This document shows, piece by piece, positions 23,881 to 33,720 of a DNA stretch of 64,000 bases. Source of the stretch: Pohlia nutans (taxonomy: Eukaryota > Streptophyta > Bryopsida > Bryales > Mniaceae); contig CM040085.1 of NCBI GenBank assembly GCA_022496805.1, positions 30,099,811-30,163,810 on the forward strand, read 5' to 3'. Within the stretch, counting starts at the first letter, position 1. Every line of letters begins with the position of its first letter. Position numbers and translations under genes: made by a program. The notes below the pieces were generated by a model. It searched no databases. It worked only from the letters and a program-made list of their open reading frames with translations, and was not told where the DNA came from.

Positions 23881-24553
23881 CCCAGGCCAAATCATTGGAA
23901 TTATGAGCACTCTACTGACATCCAAGCATCCAACGCAAGCCGTTTTTTCTGTCCGCCCCGCATTTCACGCATCACATCCTGAACCCACGTCCACCTGGCT
24001 TACATAAATTATGGAACTGCCATCTTTCGGCACTCCACTTCCGTCATCGTAACAATGCAAAAAATACATATAAATGCCACATCTCTCGGATCGAACACAC
24101 ACAGCCCACGGTGACCAATTTCGGCCACCCTGGCCGTCGATCATTCTCCATGCTCACCACCGCTCCTACCTACGCAACACTCCTCCGCTGCGCCACCGTC
24201 ACCTCTGCGTCGACCAACTCTCCTAACCCAATGTGACTCGCCACCCAACCGTGGAAGAACCCGGCCATCCTCAAGACCCAGCCCTTCCCACCCCCGAGCC
24301 CACGGTCTGTACAAATTCTTCTCTCAATGCGTCTTGGTCGACTGCCATTATATGGCACCAGCTTCCAGCACACGCTCATATCTACCTCAGCTCCCTATCT
24401 CTGCGTTCCCAAATCGTGGAGTCATCTGAACTCATCACTACTCATTCTCCTCCACCCCATCCATCACCACATCAACGCAGTGCTCCACACCTAAGCACCC
24501 ACTCCTCGTTCAGCTGAGACTCGCGTTCCCATTCCTCCATCCAAAGCGCCCAC

Positions 24554-27417
24554 CTACTCCGCCACGGGATCCACCCAGCTCCACACCTTCACCTCGCCGC
24601 TGTTGTCTCCTGAGAACACCAGATAGTTCGGCCCCACTTGCAGGGCACGCACCTCTTCCCTCGAAAACAGCTGCCCACGCTCACTGAACCTGCAACGCCA
24701 AAACAGTCACGCCACTTTGCATTCAGACCGACCACCAAAGCAACCCTTCCATTGCCACCCCCGAACCCAAATACTCCCATGCAACACACGCCACAGGCCT
24801 CTTCCCCACGTAACGATGCTCCTCACCACATGCCATCCTCATCCAACCAAAGTCACCATCACAACCCACTATCAACCTCCCAATACACTCCATCCACAAA
24901 ACATCAAGCACGCCTGTCCCAGCTACCAATGCAGCACACCCACGTACGTCGGTAGGTCGTACAGCCGGACCGTGTTGTCGTTGTACGACACCAGTAGCAC
25001 AGGCTTCCCAGCCCTGTCTGTGCACCCACACATCTTCAACGCACCTGCCAAAGTCCCCTGCACACACACACCAACGCATCCGCACACTCGTCAGCTCCCA
25101 CGCCTCAACCCCATCTCACCACACAATCCCACAACGCCTATAACTACATTCATATAACCACGTCACACCACGGGGATTTAACACTCACGCTGCGGGAATC
25201 CGCTGGATTCTCCTCCTCGGGACACGAGAACGTCAACTCCAGCTGACCTGCTGTGTTCACGGCCCAAATCTGCACGCACCCCAATCCCACATCTGTCAGC
25301 ACAACCTTTTCAACACCTTGCTCGTAGCTAACAACCCCTTCACCCCTCCAAACCACCGCCCCCAACATCGCCCTTCCTAATGACAGTCCCGCTACCCAGT
25401 CGCAAACCCAAAACAACAACACAACATGGCTTGCCCGCTTCACACTTGCCTTCACTGTGCCGTCCAAAGAACACGACAGCAGAAAAGAGTCCCAGCACAA
25501 AAGATCCATCACCACATTCGTGTGCCCTTCCAGCATCTGCACGCACTGAACGCTTGCGATCTCCCACACCTGTACATCACCATCACCATCACCATCAGCT
25601 CCACAGTCCTCCCCTAATTCTGCCACACAATACCACTACCTCCCATGCCACCAAGGATACCTACAGCGCCACATCCAACTCCACATGTACTCAAACATGC
25701 GCGAGTCCACCCACAACTCCACCCAGCACAACACAACCCAACCATCTACAGCATCCAGAAGGACGCCCCAAGTTCCCCTGCACCCACTCACCCGTATCGT
25801 CTTGTCCATGGAACCCGAGTACAGCCGACTCCCGATCAACATCAGAGTCACCACGGGGCCACTGTGCCCTACCATGGATGCTGCTGGCTCGAACTGGTTC
25901 GTCGCTGGACTGAACTGCCAAACCAATATCGTCCCATCCTGTCCGCCACAATCCCACGCCCGCACAAAACCCCGTGTCAAACAACGTCCACGGCCACACC
26001 CACGGACTCCCCATTCAATCTTCCCTCTCAAAACTGCTAAAACTCAATCCTCCACCACCTCTCACACACTACTCCACACACTCCTCCATTCCAATGCAAC
26101 ACCCTACTCCACACACTCCTCCATTCCAATGCAACATGGGCACACTACCAAACCAGCAACCATGGATGCGCTCTCACCTGAGTGCCCGCGAACAGGAGTC
26201 CCTCCTCCGTCACCGCCAGCGCGTGCACTTGCCCTGTCGGCCCGCCTAAACTCTGCTGCTGCAACGTCGCCATGTTCCATACCTGCCACTCCCATTCACA
26301 GGTGCCAACCCGTCACTCACCATCCCCAATCAAAATCCGCCCCTCCACTCCACAACCCTAATCGCCCCAATCACGATCCATCACTCCAAAACACTCTCCC
26401 ATCGTTCCCCCCCATCGCCTCGCCCTTTCTTTGCCCTAATCGCCACCCGAAATGCCTCGTCCAATCTCCCATCCCGATCGTCTAACAAATTCCAATCACC
26501 TTGCCAAATTGCAAATCCTCCTGTTGCCAAATTGCCATCCAACAATGAAACCGGACATCCAACAGCACCCAATTCTTTCCCAATCCGCCTTCACTTACCT
26601 TCACCTCGTTCGGAAGCCCCACGAACAGCCACCCCGCCGCGCAGATCAGCGCGCCCACGTCGCCGCCCATCGGCGCCACGTTCGTGCATTGCCCCGTCGC
26701 GCAGTCCCACACGCGCACCGACTCGTCCTGGCTGCCCGTGTACAGCTGCGTGTGCCCCTCCGGCAGCACGATCGCCCGGATCGCCTTCTCGTGCCCCAGC
26801 AGCAAAGTCTTCATCTCCACGTCCGGGGCCGTCGTGTGCGCGTGCACAAAGTTGCAGCTCTCGCCCCTGTTGCAGTTGCCCTTCAGCCAATACGTGCACG
26901 CCTTCTGCTTCGCAGGCGCGTGCGCCCGGGCCCCCTCGTGAGCCCGCCCGTCCCTCTGCCCCCCGTGACCGCCCCGGCTCCCGCCGCGCCTGCCCCATCG
27001 CGCCGACGAGTTCCGCTGCCGCCCCTGCCCCTGCTGCTGCTGTTGGTTCTGGTGGCTGCCGCTCGAGAACCCGCCTCCCCCGGCGTAGCCCCACCCGCCC
27101 GCACCGGCGTGCGCCTGGTTGATCTGCTCCCTCGCGTCCCGAACGCCCTCCCTGTCGTTCCGATGGTCGTACACGTTGTTCGCGCGCTTGCCATTCCCGG
27201 CGGAGCTGCCGCGCCCGGTCGTGCCAGCGCTCCCCGGATGCAGCCACTGGCAGTCCTCGCCCTTGTAGCATCGGCCCTCCTGCCAGAACCGGCACACTTG
27301 CGAGCTCTGCGCGCGCCCACCGCCTCCGCCTCCAGCCCCCGCCGTGTGTCCCGAGCGCGAGTAATTGCGCTTGCTGCCCACCCGCGCGGGCCCGTCGTCC
27401 GTCTCCATCCCGGCCAT
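24554..27417 (-). CDS. ZFWD protein: two CCCH zinc fingers plus WD40 propeller, left-arm copy
   Basis: Mirror image of the right-arm gene, with the same seven exons: 27417-26599, 26282-26178, 25938-25792, 25569-25450, 25269-25189, 25057-24948, 24689-24554. All splice sites are kept and the 505-residue product differs by one residue that I could find (His here, Leu in the right copy, between the zinc fingers at about residue 166). Domains: CCCH finger at 42-60, Gly/Gln/Arg-rich linker, second CCCH finger at 174-192, WD40 repeats from about 205 to the end. Family: plant ZFWD proteins, thought to bind RNA. The common 5' leader ends about 270 bp upstream of the ATG; beyond it the promoter region is unrelated to that of the other copy. 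Confidence 0.88.
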
Positions 27418-27699
27418 CGCCTCCTCGTCCTGCTACCCTAAACCATGCCCGACGAGTGCGCGACCAATCGACCTGCAATTGTCCGACGACACAATCTGTT
27501 GCGATGACCCCCAACCAAGTCCTCCTCCCGTTGCCGAAAAGAAGGAAATGCCAAATACCCCCCGCAAGAGAACAGTGAGGCTCGTCGCAATCCAAGTGAA
27601 GTGCAATCAATAGTACGAGGCTGCGAGGGACAGCATCAATGATGGTCAAGTGGAAGTGACAACCCTCGATAGCGCGTGCGGCCGTGGGCTGAACGACGC

Positions 27700-28000
27700 T
27701 ACAACGCAATCCGTTGTAGCCGAAGCTTCCGTCTCCCGCGGCAGCAACAATCGCAGCTGCGTGCGAGTGAGCAAGAGGACATTCTTGGGGAATTCCTGCG
27801 GAGCCCGCTAAAACCCTAATCACAGACCCTCACCACCAAATCGAGTTTTCCGCAAATGCAGGCCTGGATGCTGGACTCCGCGCCCTGAACCCTCAAGTGC
27901 AGCTGCGGTGGAAACAGGGTTGAAGTAGACATCCTGATGTCGGAATTGAATTTTCCACGTCAGATTTTGAATTTTCCACGTCATACTTTGAAGGATCCAC
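27700..28000 (-). promoter_or_regulatory. likely promoter region of left ZFWD gene
   Basis: GC-richer stretch directly upstream of the shared 5' leader, with an internal tandem of aattttccacgtca-like words at 27950-28010 (ccacgtca three times). The CACGTCA words resemble bZIP-type (G-box/C-box hybrid) sites. No TATA box identified. Confidence 0.3.
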
Positions 28001-30005
28001 GTCATCCTGAACTAATCAGAAGATGACATATGGTTCTTTTGACCCAAAAAAATTATCTAAGTCGGTACTAACCACGGCGTAGGGTTTGTGCTGTATTATA
28101 TCCTCCCTTTGTTCGTATCGCCTGCTTAGTCACACAACAATTTATTCTACTACACACAAGTGAAGTCAACCCTCTGCCCAGCATTTTTTAAATCTTTGAG
28201 TTTCCTATTTGACTGATGTGGATGTGACATCCAGTCCGTTTTTCTTGACAACGGGTTTTTCTTCTGTTTCCTGTTTTCCTTTTTCTATTTTAACGATTTT
28301 TAAACTTTAAATGCGGAATTGTAATGCAAAGATACATTGTTTTAAGTGTGGGCCTCATTGTTGGGAGCAATTTTCATTTTAAAACACCTATATTAATGTT
28401 TAAAGAATTACCGCTTCTAACACAACTAACATTACATACTAATGGTGGATGATCATATTTTCTAGAGGTACTAAATACAACCACATAAATAAGCAAAATT
28501 TGAAGGACATTTGAAAGTCTCAGAAAGTATGTATGGATTCATTTTTTGGTATAAGTTTTTTGAAAGTGAGTGAACATAGATAGATAGGAACTCTGGTCCT
28601 CTTTTGAGGCCGCCGTGAATAATGTGTTTGTAATGTCAATGACACAATGCCCACCAAACGAAGGGTCTTTGGGACAAAACCGTGAGTGAACAAATTAGAA
28701 GTGTCGGGGTGTATAATTTTTTTTGCAATTGATGCTTGGAAGAAAAAGTTGTGTTGCTCTATGTACAAAATGTTTAGCATTGGACAACTAAAACAAACAT
28801 AAAAACTCTAAATCATTTTTTAGATTGTTTTTCGTATAGTATATTTATGTATGTATAATTTTTTTGATTTGTTCTATTCCATTCAAATTGTAATGTGAGA
28901 ATAATCAAAAATGTAATTGTTATGCAATCAATTTTAACATCTTCTTGAAAATAAAAAGAATAGGGTTCATTTATAAACTCAATTACATATTTTTTCAAAA
29001 AATTAAACAACTCATTCTAGAGTTTAGATTCTTTGTCACAAAATTTTCATCAACATTTTTCAATTTTGTGTTTGAACAATAAACAATTTCTGTTCTCTCC
29101 TTTGAACACATCTAACACCAAAACATGACTTGTTAAAGTCTATCAAACAACAGCAAAAGTTAGAATTGTAGGCATAGGATCGTGGGTGTACATGGGTTAA
29201 ATAAATAAAGTAAACCATTTTATTTGTGCCATATGGTTATTTGAGTCACTTTGTGGTCACTATATATCAATGTCTTATATTTGAAATTTTGATACGTATG
29301 TACGTACATTATCAATACAATCATATTGGCACAAACAAAGTGACTTTTGAATCATATTGATTTACCTTGTATAATTCCACATGTGTAGAATTCAAAGTGA
29401 ATGTTAGATGTTGATTGCATCAACAATGAAATTCACTGGGCGTCACCACATTGTATGCCCTAAGTTTGCAGACATAGTCATAGGTATTATATGCCAAAGA
29501 TTTTACCACTAGCCAATAGTAAAGAGTCGATGGCCGATGATTTTGGCACACTTTGAAGGTTTGCATCAAAAGAGTACAAGACAAGGCAAGGGGAAGATGT
29601 AGATCATTCTACGGCAAGGTTGTGTATCTTGTTTGTTGTACACAATTGTTGACTATTGAAGAATATAAATTAAATATACATAGAATGTGTGTGGATTGTG
29701 CAAGGTCACAATAGCTAAACAAATTAAACACTCTTCTTTTGCATTGCAAAAGGAAGGAGTCATTATGTTTCAAGTCATAGTAGAATTTTCAATGTGCCCC
29801 CTCCCCGCCATCGTATGCAAGCAAAATGCGTACCTCTACATTCGTAGGGGCAAAGAAGTCTCCCTCAACCTTCATCTAAAGATTCTACTAAGAAATAGAT
29901 GTGCACTATAACACATGATAAATGCTACAAAAGATGAAAAATGAAGAGGGGAAGGAATATCAGAGTGGTAGGGATAGTCAAGGTGTGAAGAGAACCAACA
30001 GACGT

Positions 30006-30672
30006 AACACCCAATTCCCTATTTTTGCACTTGGCCAAGTGCAATCACTCATGAGCAAATTTGGCTCAAAATTTTTTTGTCTAAAAAGTTCTCTAAAAAA
30101 CAACGACTTTTGTTTTTCTACAATCACTTACATTGTAAACAAATTATTTTTTTATTTTTTTATTATCCTTATCTTTATCTTTTCTTTTAGCTTTTCTTTT
30201 CTCTTTTCTTTCTTGTCTTTTTTGTCTTTTGGCGGCAGAGGGAAATTTTTTTATTTTTTAAAATTTTCTTTTTTGCTGGTTTTCTTCTTCTGTTCAGGGT
30301 TCAGGGTGGTTGAAACCCTAACGGCGGCGGAAGATTTTATTTTTTTATTTTTATTTTTATTTTATTTTTTGGATTTTCCGGATTTTCCGACTTTTGCGGC
30401 TGAAGGGTCCGCGCGTGCGGACCTTATGTGACTCTCCCCTCCCTCTCTTTCTCCTCTCACTCTCACTCTCCTTCTCCTTCTCACTCTCACTCTCCTTCTC
30501 CTTCTCACTCTTCCTCTCCCACTCATATATATAGGGGGAGGGAGAGGGAGGGGGAGAGCGAGAGTGAGAGTGAGAGGGAGAGTGAGAGTGAGAGGAGAAA
30601 GAGAGGGAGGAGAGAGTCACATAGGGTCCGCGCGCGCAGACCTTTTAGCCGCAAAATCCGAAAAATCCGAAG

Positions 30673-30705
<33 letters not shown>

Positions 30706-31028
30706 CTTCCGCCGCCGTTAGGGTTTCAGCCACCCTGAACCCTGAACAGAAGAAGAAAACCAGCAAAAAAAATATATTTTATTTTATTTTATTTTATTTT
30801 TTCTCCCTCCGCCGCCAAAAGACAAGAAAGAAAAGAAAGAAAAGATAAAAGAAAAGATAAAGAAAAGATAAATAATAAATAAAATAATTGTTTGTTTACA
30901 ATGTAATTGATTGTAGAAAGATAAAAATTGCTATATTTTAAAGAATTTTTTAGACAAATTTTTTTATTGCGCCCGGGCGCCAAGTGCATGATTATATGGC
31001 AAAGTGCATAAATTGGGAATTGCGTGTT
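30006..31028. mobile_element. ~1-kb fold-back (hairpin) element at the palindrome centre
   Basis: The first ~500 bp are the approximate reverse complement of the last ~500 bp: AACACCCAATTCCC at 30006 against its inverse ending 31028, then tacaatca-cttacattgtaa, the gccgccgttagggttt block (30315-30335 and 30710-30727), and a purine/pyrimidine microsatellite stem (ctctcactctc.. at 30430-30520 against ..gagagtgagag at 30545-30617). The tip is catatatata near 30525. It includes T-runs of up to 35 bp and was long enough to create fortuitous open frames. No transposase and no clear target duplication. It would give double-stranded RNA if transcribed. Confidence 0.75.
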
Positions 31029-31101
31029 TGTTGTAGAAGTCAATGAGTGTGGGGTGATTGTGGATGCAAAGTAGACAAGGTAAATGGGGAAAAGAGGAGG
31101 T

Positions 31102-31271
31102 CACTACTAGAAATTCAAATTTTCTATTGTTTCGGTCGCGTTTTTTTGGTTCAAGTTTTTGTTGATTTAGACAGTAATCTATTGATTTGAACAAAAAAGC
31201 GACCAAATCAGCAGAAAAGTGAACCGAATCAACGCGACCAAAACAAGAGAAAACTGGATTTTCTAATAGTG
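31102..31271. mobile_element. CACTA-type miniature element, 170 bp
   Basis: Ends CACTACTAGAAATTC and (inverted) GATTTTCTAATAGTG, flanked by the 3-bp duplication GGT (31099-31101 and 31272-31274). CACTA termini with 3-bp duplications are diagnostic of CACTA/CMC elements. The interior is itself an inverted repeat (gtcgcg .. cgcgac). Confidence 0.75.
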
Positions 31272-31274
31272 GGT

Positions 31275-32790
31275 GTAAACATTGAACTGTGGGTGTTCTA
31301 AGTTGTGCAAGAAGAAGCTAATAACTGTGTCTTACTAAAATAAAATACTAAAGAGTTGTAATATATGTTGCTAAGTATTGTACAATTTCTTCTTATGAAA
31401 ATTGTTATGTGCATTAATGGAAATAACTTCATAGGAGTATAGGGTCTAATCAAACACAAAATAGGGGCAAATTTACACTTTAGAATCTATACGCATTTAA
31501 AAAGTATGTATGTAGAATTGCTATCCAACTACGTAACATACTCACCTTTGTGTGAGAACCATTCTTTTAGAGCCTCTGTGATATTGAGAAGCTCTTCATT
31601 TAATAAGGTTGATTTATCGACCTCTATAAGATAAAATCCAAATTTCAGTTCATTTTTGACGTTTTGGCCAGACCATTGCAAAAACAACTATTACAAAAGT
31701 TTTTAGGCCTCCAAAGGGTTGCAAGTTTGGCCAAAAATGTTGTGCAAAAAAAACATTTAAAAAAACATTAAAACATTGAATAAAAAATATTAAAAAATAT
31801 TAAAAAAATTGAATCCCACTTGGCCAAAATTTGGCCACATCATATCTGGATTTATCATTTTAAAATGTTTTTAATAATAATTCTTTAATAATAATTTAAT
31901 AATGGTTTAGTTATAATATTTTAACATTCTAAGTTTTTGTTTTAATTTTTTTTTTTAAATATTTTTTGTTTTACCTGGATCTTTTTGTTCTTTTTATATT
32001 CATTTCTGTGCATGAGGGTGCTAGTTCAACTCTTGGCCCTTTGGAGGCCTCAAAATCTTTCTAATGTATTTGTCAAAAGAATTGATTTTTTTGAAAATAT
32101 GTGGTTTGGTTCTAGCTTCAACATTTACAATTTTTAATTGCTTAATTTTATTTGTTTTTAGGATATGAATATATGGTTTATGAGTTATGCCCGAAAACGT
32201 GTTTTTTGGGGGTGGGGGTAGTTTAGAAAACCTATAATTCTAACGTTTTGATTGGTTGAATTTTTTTCATTGACTTTTAATTAAGTTGTCAAAATACAAT
32301 CAGCTCATTCAAGTTGTTAAATACACACACTTTACAAAGAAAATTGAGAAAGATAAACTACATTCTTGTATAAGGCTAAGAAGTTTTTTCAAACTTGTCT
32401 AATAAATGTATGTGTCTTATAATTTGACTCACTTGTTCTTTGTACCTTTCATAACTAAGTTAAGAATCAGTTTAAAAATCAACCATCAAAACTCAAAAGT
32501 AATCTTTTTTTAGACGCCCTCAACACATAACAAAACACTTTTTTGGACAAACTTTTTTAACCAAAGATCCAAATCTTGTAAAATTTAGTGCACCTTCAAG
32601 TTAGTACTAAATCACATGATATAAAATTCAAACTCTTCTTACAAGTACTACTTTCACAATGGCTTGCCTACGTAAATGTCAAAAAACAAGCTCTTAAAAT
32701 GGATTTTTTTCTTTAAGGGTTAAAACAAATGTGAAAGTTTAAAAAGAAAAGAGACACAAAAGCTACAAAGAGATTTACAACAACTTTTTA
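31275..32790. other. AT-rich spacer, nothing recognised
   Basis: Low-complexity A/T runs (for example 31740-31800) and no exon or element ends recognised. Confidence 0.4.
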
Positions 32791-32793
32791 GAA

Positions 32794-32902
32794 CACTAGT
32801 AGAAAAGGTGGCACTGCCGAGGGAGATGCCTAGGCAAGTCCACGCATGCATAGTGGTTTTGCCTTGGCATCTCCCTGGGGAGTGCCACCTTTTCTACTAG
32901 TG
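32794..32902. mobile_element. CACTA-type miniature element, 109 bp
   Basis: Near-perfect inverted ends CACTAGTAGAAAAGGTGGCA and TGCCACCTTTTCTACTAGTG, flanked by GAA on both sides (32791-32793, 32903-32905). No coding capacity. Confidence 0.85.
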
Positions 32903-33720
32903 GAAAAAAAGACAAAAGTGTAAAAGAAAGTGATACAAATTTCTTGGTATGTCTTTTAATTTGTCTTGCGCAAAAAGGTATTTTCCACGATTTTCTATAA
33001 TACAATCATCACTTGAAATGAAATTGTAAAAAGTGGGATACAAATTTAGAATCAAATTGGTCTCTTGGTGAGCAAAACCGTATCGTTGCTGTGGAGGTCC
33101 TTTACAACGATTTTCGTCGGGCATGGGGTACGAATTCATCCAACCTCCACGGCCTTCGGTCTCCTCAGAGGGGATGAAACCGCATAACTTAACCCCAGTA
33201 TACAGCCAGTCAATCCGTCAACCGACGACAGGAATATGAAACTGGCGCCAGCCAGTGACTGAAATGGCACGGCTACGTTAGTCCACCGCCAGTGTCTGTA
33301 ATACACACTCTGTCGCCTCGTGAATTCTCGGGGATAGTATGTGATTAGGGTTTTAGCTCGCTCGCCCCACAAGCACTGTATTGCGTCGGACAAGTCGTCT
33401 CGCTCGGAGGATCCACATCGATTGCTGCATAAGGTTCGCTTGGGCCCCAAGAAATGCCGCACGCGCTCTGGAGGGTTGTCACTTCCACTTGACCATCATT
33501 GATGCTGTCCCTCGCAGCCTCGTACTATTGATTGCACTTCCCTTGGATTGCGACGAGCCTCACTGTTCTCTTGCGGGGGGCATTTGGCATTTCCCTATTT
33601 TCGGCAGCGGGAGGAGGACTTGGTTGGGGGGTCATCGCAACAGATTGTGTCGTCGGACAATTGCAGGTTGATTGGTCGCGCACTCGTCGGGCATGGTTTA
33701 GGGTAGCAGACGAGGAGGCG

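Larger units (their letters stand above)
14430..27687 (+). repeat. left arm of a ~33.6-kb imperfect palindrome
   Basis: The reverse complement of this arm occurs at 33451-48071. Order is conserved throughout: TTAA MITE, coding relic, TPD1-like gene, second MITE, SINE-like sequence, LINE relic, ZFWD gene. From about 20130 to 27417 paired positions sum to a constant 61138, meaning no net length change over 7.3 kb. Outside that core, the arms differ by many substitutions and indels. The outer limit falls inside a MITE terminus (ggcctggcctctaggtg at 14432). The inner limit is about 27687, after gcgcgtgcggc, about 270 bp upstream of the ZFWD start codon. Confidence 0.92.
27688..33450. other. unmatched spacer between the palindrome arms
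   Basis: 5.8 kb. The left part (27688-29990) has the separate promoter region of the left ZFWD gene and AT-rich DNA with no gene seen. The middle (30006-31028) is a hairpin element. The right part (31272-33450) has two CACTA-type MITEs and the promoter region of the right ZFWD gene. The two flanks of the hairpin are not recognisably related to each other. No coding region can be supported. Confidence 0.6.

Noticed and set aside
25380..27122. Long open frames on the plus strand opposite the left ZFWD gene (and mirror frames on the minus strand at 34016-35758)
   Set aside because: They are antisense shadows of GC-rich exons and intron DNA: Pro/Ser/Arg/His-rich, no domain, and they cross well-supported exons and introns of ZFWD.
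29922..30848. Open frames in the central hairpin (Phe/Leu-rich and Ser/Arg/Glu-rich)
   Set aside because: They arise from T-runs and the ctctca/gagagt microsatellite arms; low complexity with no coding signal.
33136..33462. 108-codon minus-strand frame upstream of the right ZFWD gene
   Set aside because: No domain, absent from the left arm, and it lies in the probable promoter and leader.
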